Source: Hymenobacter glacieicola (GTDB lineage: Bacteria > Bacteroidota > Bacteroidia > Cytophagales > Hymenobacteraceae). From it: a stretch of 64,000 nt of DNA. The stretch is from contig NZ_BMGS01000012.1 of assembly GCF_014640315.1 (NCBI RefSeq), positions 1 to 64,000 of the forward strand. The letters are read 5' to 3'. Below are positions 8,801 to 16,899 of the stretch, in pieces; the stretch's first letter is position 1; each line of letters starts with the position of its first letter. The position numbers were made by a program, and so were the translations under genes. The notes below the pieces were generated by a model, which saw only the letters and a list, made by a program, of their open reading frames with translations, was not told the DNA's origin and ran no database searches.

Positions 8801-9913
8801 ATGACACGCGTTGAGTATTTACTAGTTGGTTACGGCATTGCGGGGGCCACGCTGGCCGCGGAGCTGCGGGCGCGCGGCCACCAGGTGCTCGTGCTGGATA
8901 CCTTCCAGCCAGATTCAGCCTCGCGGGTAGCCGCCGGCCTGATGAACCCGGTAGCCGGCAAGCGGTTTGCCCTGGCTTGGCGGGCCGACGAGCTGCTGCC
9001 GGTGGCGGCGGCCTTCTACCAAACCCAGGAGCAGCGGCTAGGCCAGCGGTTTTTCTTTGAGCTGCCCATTCTGAAGCTGTTCTCGTCGGTGGGTGAGCAA
9101 AACACCATCATTGCCCGTAGCGCCGATCAGCCCTGGCAGGACTTTGTGGAGGACCCCGGCGCGGAGCTGCCGGCCCGGCCGGGCGTGCGGCAGGAGCTGG
9201 GCGGCTTGCGCATTCGGCGTGGGGGCTACGTGCGGATAGGGGAACTGCTGAGCGCGCTGGCTGCGGAAGGGGAGCAGGAAGGGTGGCTGCGTCACGAAAC
9301 TTTTGATTGGACGAAGCTTGTTGCCCAGCCGGATGGTAGCCTTACCTACGCCGGCCGCGTGCAGGCCCGGCACCTAGTGTGCTGCGAAGGAGCGGCGGCC
9401 ATCCATAACCCGTACTTTCAGTGGCTCCCGATAACTCCTAACCAAGGGGAGGTGCTGGATGTGGAATGCGCCGGGCTGCCGGAAGCGGAGGTACTCAACA
9501 AAGGTGCCTACGTGGTGCCGCTCGGGGAACATCGGTTCCGGGTGGGAGCTACCTACCGCTGGCCGCCGTTTGCCGCAGGCACCACGACCGAAGCCCGCCA
9601 GGAGCTCAGCCAGCGCCTCCACGACATGACCGACCAACCGTTTCGGGTGACGGGGCAGCGGGCTGGCGTGCGGCCCGCCGTGCGCGACCGGAAGCCGCTG
9701 CTCGGAACCCATCCGGCGCTGCCGAACGTACATATTTTCAATGGCTTGGGCTCCAAAGGGGTAATGATGGCTCCCCGCCTGGCCCAGGTGCTGGCCGACT
9801 GGCTGGAAAAAGGCATCGAGCCCTGGCCCGAAGTCAATATCCGGCGGTATTTTACGTTATATTCTTCGGGTCCGGCTCCGGCCGGCCCGGCTACTCCTGC
9901 TCCCCGCTCCTAG
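8801..9913 (+). CDS. FAD-dependent oxidoreductase (DAO family)
   Basis: 370 residues from ATG 8801 (MTRVEYLLVGYGIAG); an in-frame TTG nine nt earlier is less likely. The Rossmann FAD motif G-Y-G-I-A-G with a terminal acidic residue (VLVLD) is at the N-terminus. RVAAGLMNPVAGKR and the C-terminal GQRAGVRPAVRDRKPLLGTHP, then NGLGSKGVMMAPRLA, match amino-acid-oxidase-like flavoproteins (DAO superfamily). It probably oxidises a C-N bond in an amino acid or related amine, but the substrate is unknown. Transcribed divergently from the metallo-hydrolase across about 230 bp, and followed after 9 nt by the TolB-like gene, suggesting co-transcription. Confidence 0.82.
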   Translation: MTRVEYLLVGYGIAGATLAAELRARGHQVLVLDTFQPDSASRVAAGLMNPVAGKRFALAWRADELLPVAAAFYQTQEQRLGQRFFFELPILKLFSSVGEQNTIIARSADQPWQDFVEDPGAELPARPGVRQELGGLRIRRGGYVRIGELLSALAAEGEQEGWLRHETFDWTKLVAQPDGSLTYAGRVQARHLVCCEGAAAIHNPYFQWLPITPNQGEVLDVECAGLPEAEVLNKGAYVVPLGEHRFRVGATYRWPPFAAGTTTEARQELSQRLHDMTDQPFRVTGQRAGVRPAVRDRKPLLGTHPALPNVHIFNGLGSKGVMMAPRLAQVLADWLEKGIEPWPEVNIRRYFTLYSSGPAPAGPATPAPRS

Positions 9914-9922
9914 CTTTCTCCT

Positions 9923-12900
9923 ATGAAGCACATATCCTTACTTTCCCGGCGCCATTTGGGTCGTCCGGCTGGCGTGGTAGCCCTGCTGCTGGGGCTGGCA
10001 TTTTCCGGCGAAACCGCGCGGGCCCAAACGGCCCAGGAGCCCTTTGGGCGGGTGCGGATTCAGTACAAGAACTTCGACTGGCTGCAGCTTAGCACCCAGA
10101 ACTTCAACATTTACTACTACGCCGGCGGCGAGGCCAATGCCCGTCATGCCGCCGAGTACGCCGAGAAGGAGTTGCAGCGCATCACCGGCCTGATTGGGTA
10201 CTACCCGTACTCAAAAACGACCATCATGCTTTATAACTCCGTGGGCGACCTGCGGCAGAGCAACGTGGGCCTCGATACGGACAAGTACGCCACCGGCGGC
10301 GAAACTTCTCTGGTGCGCTCCACTAAGGTGCAGATAGCCTTCCAAGGCCAGCAAACGCGCTTTAAGCAGGATTTGAGCAGCCGCATTACCCGCGTGCTGC
10401 TGAATGACATGATGTACGGCGGCTCGCTCAAGGAAGTCATCCAGAGCACCTACCTGCTCCAGCTGCCCAACTGGTTTATCAGCGGGGCCTCGGCCTACGC
10501 GGCCCAGGGCTGGAGCGTGGAAATGGACGACTACATGCGTACCATGACCAAGGAGCACGAGGGCAACCGCACGGCCCCGTTCTTTCTGCGTAACCCCGAG
10601 CTGGCCGGCCAAAGCATCTGGAATTACATTGCGGAGCGTTACGGCTATACCTCCGTGCAGAACATCCTGAACCTGACGCGCATTACCCGCGACGTGGAGG
10701 TGGGCATCAGTTCCTCCCTGAACGTGCCGTACAAGGTGTTTCTGAAGGATTGGCTCGGGTACTACCGCCAGCTGAACGCTCAGCCGCAAACGCCTTACCA
10801 GCAGGCCGATGAGGCCCGGCGCGTGGTGCGCAACAACCGCAAAAACACCATCTACAGCCAGCCGGTGCTTAGCCCAAACGGGCAGCGCCTGGCCTACGTG
10901 CAAAACGACCAGGGCCGCTACCGGGTAGTGGTGGTAGACAAGAATGGCCGGGGCCGCGACGTGGTGCACCGGGGTGGGTACAAAACCCCCGATCAGGAGG
11001 TAGAAACCCGCTTGCCGGTGATGGCCTGGCGTGGTAACGGCCAGCTGGCCGTAGCCGAAATGAGCAAGGGCAACCTGACGCTGCAGCTCCGCGACGCCGA
11101 TGGCGTTGTCTCGAACATGGTAAGCCGCCTGAAAAGCCTGCTACCTAACTTTGGCCGGTCCACTTCCCTGTTTGCTCAGTTCTCCCAGATTACCGACTTG
11201 AACTACTCGCCCGATGGCAAGTCGTTGGTATTTAGCGGGGTGCGCAACGGGCAAAACGACCTGTACTTACTACGGGCGGGCAGCCGGACCCCGGAAAAGC
11301 TGACCAATGACGTATTCGACGACGTGGAACCCAGCTTCTTGCCCGGTGGGGGCGGCATCGTGTTTAGCTCGAACCGTTGGCTTGATTCGGCCGGCACGGC
11401 AAAGGGAAGCTTTGGGGCAGTTGTCAATAACTACGACCTGTACCTCTACCACCTCGATGGCCGGGCGCAGTCGGTGGAGGTGCTGGCCAACACCATTTCC
11501 AACGAAGGACGCCCGCGGGCCATTTCCGACTCGGAAATTCTGTTTTTAAGCGAGGAAAGCGGGGTGCGCAGCCTCTACCGGATGACGCTGGCCACCAAGC
11601 AGTACCGCCCCGTTACCAGCTTCCTGGCCAACATCAAGGACTACGACTACAACGCTACCACGGGCACGCTGGGCTTTGTGGCCGCCGATGAGGCGCGCGA
11701 CTACGTGTATCTGTACCCGAGCTACTCGCTGCCCGACAACCTGACGCTCTACAAAACAGCCCGGCAAGAAACCCTGGAGGACCGCTCCAGACCGGCCAAA
11801 GCCGCCGTGCCCACCGCAACCCGGCCTGGGCCTACCATTGCCAACGCCACCCAGCAAACGGAAACGCCCGCTACACCTCCCACTACCGGAGAAGCTGCCC
11901 CGGCCACCACGGAGCCGGCCGCAGCTCCCGCAAAATCCAGTGGGCGCATCAATACCAGCGACTACGAGTTTGACGAGGACATTCCGGTTTCGCGGGCCAA
12001 CCCTGGCACTCCCGTAAAGCGGCGCGCTGCCACGGTGGTAGCCCTGCCCCAGGCCGCTCCCAGTGAGGCGGCTTCCCTGGTAGGCCCTTTCCGCTACGAC
12101 ACCCGTTTCAGCATCGATAACGTGGTTTCTTCTCTGTACTCTGACCCTCTGCTGGGCCTGGGACTGATGGGACAGGTAAACATGTCGGACCTGATGGAGG
12201 ACCACCGGATTCGGGCGGGAATTTTCGGCCTGACGGACCTGCGGACTAGTAACATTTTCGCGGAGTACACCAACCTGAAGCGCCGCTACGACTGGAGCAT
12301 TCTGTATCAGAAGCAGGCCTATTTCTTTGATAATGAGACGACGGGCCGGACGCGGTTTGGGCGCCACGAAATAGCACCTACCATTGCCTACCCGCTCACG
12401 CACAACCTGAGTGTGCGCGGTGGCCCGCGCTTCGTGAACGTAAGCCGCAAAACCTTCACCGACCTGAACGGGGCCAACGACAGCAACACCAGCTACCTCG
12501 GGGGCGCCGGCGAGCTGGTATTCGACAACTCCATTGCTACCGGCGTGAACATGCTGCAAGGCACCCGCATGAAAGTGGGCATGACCCGCCTCTACGATGT
12601 GGCCGGCGGCGACAGAGACTTCACCAAGATTTACGTTGATCTGCGCCACTACCAGAAAATTCACCGCCAGCTGATTTGGGCCAACCGCGTGAGCTTTGGG
12701 CAGTATATTGGCGGGGGCTCCTCGCAGCCCTTCTTCCGCCTCGGCGGCATGGATAACTGGCTGAACTACGATTACGACGACAGCCAGATCATTGATGCCA
12801 CCGGCAACAGCCCCGATCCGGCCCAGCTGCCGCCTACCCAAATGTTCTACCAGCAGTTTGTAACCAACCTGCGCGGGTTTGACTACAGCAAGCGGGTGGG

Positions 12901-13276
12901 CCAGAAGTACGTGCTCCTGAACACGGAGCTGCGCCTGCCCATTATTCAGTACTTCTCGCGTAACCCCATCGAGTCGGGTTTCTTCCGCAACCTGCAGCTG
13001 ACGGCCTTCGGAGATTTGGGTACTACCTATTCTGGTGCAAACCCCTTTAGTGTCAACAACTCCATTAACACGCAGGTGAACCCTGGCAACTTGGGCAATG
13101 GCAACAGCTTCACCGGTACGGTAATCAACTTTGCCAACCCCATGCTGTACGGCTACGGGGCTGGTATTCGCACTACCATGCTGGGCTTCTACGTGAAAGG
13201 TGACATGGCTTGGGGCCGGGAGCAGTACACGGAAAAAGGACCGAAGCTGTACGTAACGCTGGGCTACGATTTCTAG
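9923..13276 (+). CDS. TolB-like propeller fused to an outer-membrane beta-barrel
   Basis: 1117 residues. A signal peptide (hydrophobic VVALLLGLAF, cleavage near ARAQ) is followed by a region (about 45-290) resembling a peptidase-MA/gluzincin fold (LPNWFISGASAYAAQGW), but with no HExxH: the expected position reads RVLLNDMMYGG. Then comes a PD40/TolB-type beta-propeller (about 300-600; SPNGQRLAYVQND, SPDGKSLVFSGVRNGQNDLYL, and similar blades) and a Pro/Ala/Thr-rich linker (about 620-700). The C-terminal part (about 720-1117) looks like a surface-antigen/BamA-type barrel, ending in KLYVTLGYDF with terminal Phe. Probably anchored in the outer membrane with the propeller in the periplasm or at the surface. 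Role unknown. It follows the FAD oxidoreductase by 9 nt and ends at a strong terminator. Confidence 0.75.
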   Translation: MKHISLLSRRHLGRPAGVVALLLGLAFSGETARAQTAQEPFGRVRIQYKNFDWLQLSTQNFNIYYYAGGEANARHAAEYAEKELQRITGLIGYYPYSKTTIMLYNSVGDLRQSNVGLDTDKYATGGETSLVRSTKVQIAFQGQQTRFKQDLSSRITRVLLNDMMYGGSLKEVIQSTYLLQLPNWFISGASAYAAQGWSVEMDDYMRTMTKEHEGNRTAPFFLRNPELAGQSIWNYIAERYGYTSVQNILNLTRITRDVEVGISSSLNVPYKVFLKDWLGYYRQLNAQPQTPYQQADEARRVVRNNRKNTIYSQPVLSPNGQRLAYVQNDQGRYRVVVVDKNGRGRDVVHRGGYKTPDQEVETRLPVMAWRGNGQLAVAEMSKGNLTLQLRDADGVVSNMVSRLKSLLPNFGRSTSLFAQFSQITDLNYSPDGKSLVFSGVRNGQNDLYLLRAGSRTPEKLTNDVFDDVEPSFLPGGGGIVFSSNRWLDSAGTAKGSFGAVVNNYDLYLYHLDGRAQSVEVLANTISNEGRPRAISDSEILFLSEESGVRSLYRMTLATKQYRPVTSFLANIKDYDYNATTGTLGFVAADEARDYVYLYPSYSLPDNLTLYKTARQETLEDRSRPAKAAVPTATRPGPTIANATQQTETPATPPTTGEAAPATTEPAAAPAKSSGRINTSDYEFDEDIPVSRANPGTPVKRRAATVVALPQAAPSEAASLVGPFRYDTRFSIDNVVSSLYSDPLLGLGLMGQVNMSDLMEDHRIRAGIFGLTDLRTSNIFAEYTNLKRRYDWSILYQKQAYFFDNETTGRTRFGRHEIAPTIAYPLTHNLSVRGGPRFVNVSRKTFTDLNGANDSNTSYLGGAGELVFDNSIATGVNMLQGTRMKVGMTRLYDVAGGDRDFTKIYVDLRHYQKIHRQLIWANRVSFGQYIGGGSSQPFFRLGGMDNWLNYDYDDSQIIDATGNSPDPAQLPPTQMFYQQFVTNLRGFDYSKRVGQKYVLLNTELRLPIIQYFSRNPIESGFFRNLQLTAFGDLGTTYSGANPFSVNNSINTQVNPGNLGNGNSFTGTVINFANPMLYGYGAGIRTTMLGFYVKGDMAWGREQYTEKGPKLYVTLGYDF

Positions 13277-13303
13277 GCAGGAGCCACAAGCCACAAGTTC
13301 TTT

Positions 13304-13350
13304 AACCCAACGGGCCTTTCACTTTATCGGTGAAAGGCCCGTTGGGTTTT
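13304..13350 (+). terminator. Intrinsic terminator after TolB-like gene
   Basis: A perfect 19-bp stem (13304-13322 with 13330-13348) around a 7-nt loop, followed by TT. It lies 28 nt after the stop of the 9923-13276 gene and before ccmB, so the Ccm block must have its own promoter. Confidence 0.88.
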
Positions 13351-13434
13351 GGGCAAAAGCACCTTCAACGCAGGCTTGGTCGAGCAGGTTGTGGTATTCC
13401 CGGGCGGATGCGGGGTAATCCGGGAGTTGGGTTG

Positions 13435-13442
13435 TATCTTTG
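13435..13442 (+). promoter_or_regulatory. Putative -7 box for the ccm block
   Basis: TATCTTTG matches the Bacteroidota -7 consensus TAnnTTTG exactly and is followed by C. It is 26 nt before the GTG chosen for ccmB and just after a terminator. No clear -33 TTG is seen at the expected spacing. Confidence 0.5.
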
Positions 13443-13467
13443 CGGTCCTTTTACCAGCCGTGTAGCC

Positions 13468-14139
13468 GTGACGCTTCTAAGCGAAATTTGGGTGTTGATG
13501 CAGAAGGACTTCCGTCTGGAATGGCGCCAGCGCGCGGCCCTGAACGGCATGCTCCTGTACGTGGGCAGCACGGTTTTCGTCTGCTACCTCAGCTTCTCGC
13601 TCCGCGGTGGGCAACTGCCGGCCCCGGCCTGGAACGCCCTGTTCTGGATTGTGTTGCTGTTTTCGGCGGTAAATGCCGTAGCAAAGGGTTTTTTGCAGGA
13701 AAGTCGGGGCCGTATGCTCTACTACTACACAGTAGTACGGCCCCAGGCCGTGATTCTGGCCAAGATTGGGTACAACGCCCTGCTGCTGTTGGGCCTGGCG
13801 CTGGTAGCATTTGGGCTGTACGCGGTGGTGCTGGGTAATCCGGTTGAGAATACGCCGCTGTTTATGGGCAACATGCTATTGGGAGCGGTGGGGTTTGCCA
13901 GCACCCTGACCCTGGTATCGGGCATTGCGGCTAAAGCCACCAACAGCAGCACCCTGATGGCCGTGCTGGGCTTCCCGCTGATGGTGCCCATGTTGCTGCT
14001 GCTCATCAAAGTTTCCAAAAATGCCTTGGATGGGCTGGAATTCGAGGCCAGCCAAAGCTCCCTGCTAACCCTTGTTGCCCTGAACCTGATTGTGGGGGCC
14101 GTGTCGTATTTGCTATTCCCTTTTCTGTGGCGAAGCTGA
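13468..14139 (+). CDS. ccmB: Haem exporter permease CcmB
   Basis: About 223 residues from GTG 13468 (VTLLSEIWVLMQKDFRLEWRQ); ATG 13498 is an alternative. A longer frame to 13330 would start inside the terminator hairpin and is rejected. The protein has about six membrane spans and the CcmB-typical N-terminus (KDFRLEWRQRAALNGMLLY), LFSAVNAVAKGFLQESR near the first periplasmic loop and a C-terminal LIVGAVSYLLFPFLW span. CcmB is the membrane subunit of the CcmABCD release complex that frees holo-CcmE. No ccmA is found next to it, so the ATPase must be encoded elsewhere. First gene of the ccm block. Confidence 0.88.
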   Translation: MTLLSEIWVLMQKDFRLEWRQRAALNGMLLYVGSTVFVCYLSFSLRGGQLPAPAWNALFWIVLLFSAVNAVAKGFLQESRGRMLYYYTVVRPQAVILAKIGYNALLLLGLALVAFGLYAVVLGNPVENTPLFMGNMLLGAVGFASTLTLVSGIAAKATNSSTLMAVLGFPLMVPMLLLLIKVSKNALDGLEFEASQSSLLTLVALNLIVGAVSYLLFPFLWRS

Positions 14140-14308
14140 TGCGAAATATTGGCAACCAGTTGGTTAATAGGCTTGTTGTGGCTAACAATAAGCCGTTTGG
14201 CGCCGGGGCCGCGCACATACTGGCGCCCCTGAAACGAACGGCCAGTTGTGCTCCTTATAGCAGCGGGCTACCTGCTGCCGGCTTCGCCTTCCTAATTTCT
14301 TGCTGCTC

Positions 14309-14980
14309 ATGAAAAATACTTGGTGGAAAGCCCTGAGCGTGGTGCTGCTGCTGTACGTGGCCGTGGCAGGGCTCCTGATGCCAGTTCCGCGCCTGGCCAT
14401 TCTCAACGAGAGTATCCGCAATCTGTACTTCCACGTGCCCATGTGGTTTGGCATGACGTTCATTCTGATTGCCTCCGTGTACTACTCCGTGCGCTACCTG
14501 CGCAACCCGGCCCCCGAGTTGGACATTCGGGCCCACGAGTCGGCGCGCATTGGCATTCTGATGGGCTGTGTGGGTTTGGCTACCGGTAGCATCTGGGCCA
14601 AATACACCTGGGGTGCCTGGTGGACCAACGACCCCAAGCTCAACGGGGCGGCCATTGCCATGCTGATATACGGAGCTTACCTGGTGCTGCGCTCTTCCTT
14701 TACTGATGAGCAGCAGCGGGCCCGCATTTCGGCCATTTACAACATCTTCGCCTTTGCCACGGCCATGCCCCTGTTCTACATTCTGCCCCGCCTAACGGAC
14801 TCCCTGCACCCCGGGGCAGGCGGCAACCCGGCCTTTGCCCGCTACGACCTCGACAGCGACATGCGGCTGGTGTTTTATCCGGCTGTTATCGGCTGGACTT
14901 TACTGGCATTCTGGCTGGCTCAGCTGGCTAGCCGCGTTTCCTTGCTCAAACTGAAAGTATATGAAAAACAGCTTGCCTAA
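14309..14980 (+). CDS. ccmC: Haem transporter/handling protein CcmC
   Basis: 223 residues from ATG 14309 (MKNTWWKAL); a TTG three codons upstream is less likely. Six spans. The periplasmic haem ligands are expected in NLYFHVPMWFG (His42) and AHESARIG (His76). The tryptophan-rich WWD segment is WGAWWTNDPKLNG (101-113), in which the usual W-D pair reads N-D. That form is, to my knowledge, usual for Bacteroidota CcmC. CcmC loads haem onto CcmE. It follows ccmB after about 170 nt and overlaps the ccmD-like start by 20 nt, so the two are translationally linked. Confidence 0.9.
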   Translation: MKNTWWKALSVVLLLYVAVAGLLMPVPRLAILNESIRNLYFHVPMWFGMTFILIASVYYSVRYLRNPAPELDIRAHESARIGILMGCVGLATGSIWAKYTWGAWWTNDPKLNGAAIAMLIYGAYLVLRSSFTDEQQRARISAIYNIFAFATAMPLFYILPRLTDSLHPGAGGNPAFARYDLDSDMRLVFYPAVIGWTLLAFWLAQLASRVSLLKLKVYEKQLA

Positions 14981-15209
14981 GCTCCGCGCCGCGCTGCTCC
15001 TGCTGCTGACCCTGCTGCTGCCGGTGCTGCGGGTAGCTGCCCAGGCCACTGCCGCCCCAGACTCGCCCGAGATGGCCGACGCCCTACGCCAGAGCGGGAA
15101 AATCTACGTGGTCGTTGCCGTCATCACGGTAGTGCTGGCGGGTTTATTGTTTTTCCTGATTTCGCTGGACCGCAAGCTAAGTCGCCTTGAAAAGGAGGTA
15201 AAGGAGTAA
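14961..15209 (+). CDS. CcmD-like small membrane protein
   Basis: 82 residues. A cleavable-looking signal segment (LLLLTLLLPVLRVAAQA) is followed by MADALRQSGKIYVV and one transmembrane helix (VVAVITVVLAGLLFFLISLD), with a charged tail RKLSRLEKEVKE. Size, the single span followed by a short charged tail, and its place overlapping the end of ccmC fit the CcmD family, which holds CcmE in the CcmABC complex. The N-terminal signal is longer than in proteobacterial CcmD. Assigned mainly by context. Confidence 0.72.
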   Translation: MKNSLPKLRAALLLLLTLLLPVLRVAAQATAAPDSPEMADALRQSGKIYVVVAVITVVLAGLLFFLISLDRKLSRLEKEVKE

Positions 15210-15393
15210 GCAGTGAACAGGCGGGAAAGTGAGTTTAAGGAGCTGTATGCGCAAGTGAGGCTATCAGGGCCTCATAAACGACAATCCACTAATTCGCCAT
15301 CTCATAATTTCACCATTTTTGGTGGACCTTTGCCATTGTTTTTGTTGTTCTGAATGTCCTCGGCTCCGGGTGGAGCCAGCCTGTTGTACCGAC

Positions 15394-15822
15394 ATGAAAA
15401 AAGCCCACATTCTCGCCATTACCGTCATTGCCGTGGCCATTGGCATTATCATGAGTGCCGCCGGTGATGCTAGTGTGTATGTCTCATTCAAGGAAGCCCG
15501 GGAGCGGGCCGCCGAGGGAAACCTAACCAAAGTGCACGTAGTCGGCCGCTTACCCCGCGACGGGCAGCAGAACATTCTGGGCCTGGAATACAACCCGACC
15601 CTCGACCCCAACTACTTCGCCTTTACGCTGGTAGATACCAACCGCATTGCGCAGCGCGTGGTGTATTTCAACCCTAAACCTCAGGACTTCGACAAGTCGG
15701 AGCAGGTAGTAATTACCGGCGCCATGCGCAACAACCTGTTCGTGGCCGATAAGATCCTGCTCAAGTGCCCCTCTAAGTACGTGGAGAAGGATATCAAGGG
15801 CGCTACCGCTTCAGTTAACTAA
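15394..15822 (+). CDS. ccmE: Haem chaperone CcmE, Cys (CxxxY) type
   Basis: 142 residues from ATG 15394 (MKKAHILAITVIAVAIG); the longer frame from 15319 adds a Cys-rich stretch that does not look like a signal. One N-terminal anchor is followed by an OB-fold. The haem-binding segment reads ILLKCPSKYVEKD: Cys125 and Tyr129 form a CxxxY motif where proteobacterial CcmE has HxxxY with the covalently haem-binding His. Cys-type CcmE is known from Desulfovibrio and archaea, in Ccm systems that work without CcmG and CcmH. Neither of those genes is in this window. Nine nt separate it from the next gene. Confidence 0.88.
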   Translation: MKKAHILAITVIAVAIGIIMSAAGDASVYVSFKEARERAAEGNLTKVHVVGRLPRDGQQNILGLEYNPTLDPNYFAFTLVDTNRIAQRVVYFNPKPQDFDKSEQVVITGAMRNNLFVADKILLKCPSKYVEKDIKGATASVN

Positions 15823-15831
15823 TACAACAGC

Positions 15832-16833
15832 ATGAGAAACCAGTTGCCAACGGCCATTGCCACTACCCCGGGAGATTTTCCCCGCTGGTGGCGCGTGGTC
15901 GTTGGCAACCTGTTTTTACTGCCGGGTGCTTTGCTGGCTGCCAAAGGCCAAGTACCCAACAACGATATTGAGCGGCGGCGGGTGCTCCGCTTAAGCGAGG
16001 CTGTTGTCTCTAGCACCACCGACTGCACCGTGCAGTGGGCCTGCGTGGATGAAAAGCTCACCGGCAAGTGCATTGAGTACCATAACGACCAGTGGTTTGA
16101 GTTTACGCCCCGCACCGCGGGCCGGTACTACGTGAACATTGGCGGGCAGAAATGCCGGGATACGCGCGGGGTGCAACTGGTGGTGCTGACGGGTCAGCCC
16201 TGCCAGCCGGCTACTTACCGGGTGCTTTCCTGTACTTCCCTGGGTAGCCAGGACGATGTATTTGTGCTGCTGGATTCTTTGCAGGCTGGGCAGCCTTACC
16301 TGCTGAATGTGGATGGCTACCTCAAGGACTTCTGTCAGTTCAGCCTATCAGTCAGTGACAAGGCCCAAGGCGTACCTGCCCAGCCGGCGCCCCTGCTGGC
16401 TTCCGTAGCACCCTCCGCCAACAGCAGTTTTACCCTGCGCTGGACCTTGCCCGATTCCTTGGGGTCCGCCCAGCAGTTCCGGGTGTTGCGGCGCGAGGCA
16501 GCGGCTTTCCGGGCCTCGGAGGTTGCCACGGTGCCCGTGCAGCGCACTACCTACGGCACCACCAGCCCCGAATACACCTGGACGGATACGCTTAGCGCGC
16601 CGGGGCGCTACCTCTATCAGGTAGTTGCGAAGGCCGCTGACGGTACGGCTTCGGCCGTGGTGCAGCAGCAGTGGTACGCTTACAGCCTGCCCTTGCCGCA
16701 ATCCGACAAAAACAAAGTACAGGCTGCCGCCGAAGGAGCTAAGCGGGCCGCCAAAGCCCAGCAAAGCTGGGAGCGGCGCGGCCACCGGGCCCGGATGAAA
16801 CGTCTGGCCGGGCAGCGGCACCCTAATTCTTAA
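15832..16833 (+). CDS. Secreted Cys-rich protein of unknown function inside the ccm block
   Basis: 333 residues, not recognised. A hydrophobic segment (VVVGNLFLLPGALLAA, about residues 22-38) probably acts as a signal peptide. Residues 45-180 contain at least seven Cys (TDCTVQWAC, GKCIEYHND, QKCRDTRG, QPCQPATYRVLSC, DFCQF) in a beta-rich domain. Residues 195-285 look like a fibronectin type III-like domain (SSFTLRWTLPDS, then YLYQVVAKAADGTAS). The C-terminus is Lys/Arg-rich (KRAAKAQQSWERRGHRARMKR). It lies 9 nt after ccmE and 66 nt before ccmF, so it is very probably co-transcribed. A role in apocytochrome or haem handling is possible, but there is no CxxCH and nothing else proves it. Confidence 0.6.
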   Translation: MRNQLPTAIATTPGDFPRWWRVVVGNLFLLPGALLAAKGQVPNNDIERRRVLRLSEAVVSSTTDCTVQWACVDEKLTGKCIEYHNDQWFEFTPRTAGRYYVNIGGQKCRDTRGVQLVVLTGQPCQPATYRVLSCTSLGSQDDVFVLLDSLQAGQPYLLNVDGYLKDFCQFSLSVSDKAQGVPAQPAPLLASVAPSANSSFTLRWTLPDSLGSAQQFRVLRREAAAFRASEVATVPVQRTTYGTTSPEYTWTDTLSAPGRYLYQVVAKAADGTASAVVQQQWYAYSLPLPQSDKNKVQAAAEGAKRAAKAQQSWERRGHRARMKRLAGQRHPNS

Positions 16834-16899
16834 AAACAAGTTTGTGTTGGCCGGGTAGTATACCGGCGGGCTAACATTTCCTCTTCAACGCAGTAGCAC

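Noticed and set aside
8569..8802. Longer N-terminus for the MBL-fold hydrolase
   Set aside because: The added 78 residues are Arg/Pro-rich, would overlap the divergent oxidoreductase start, and the conserved fold begins at ATG 8568.
11546..13294. 582-codon frame antisense to the TolB-like gene
   Set aside because: It is a GC-driven shadow of a convincing gene in the other strand; its composition is His/Val/Gly-rich and no domain is visible.
13330..13467. Longer N-terminus for CcmB
   Set aside because: It would start inside the terminator stem and upstream of the -7 box at 13435.
14127..14312. 61-codon frame between ccmB and ccmC
   Set aside because: Overlaps the ccmB end and the ccmC start and shows no conserved feature.
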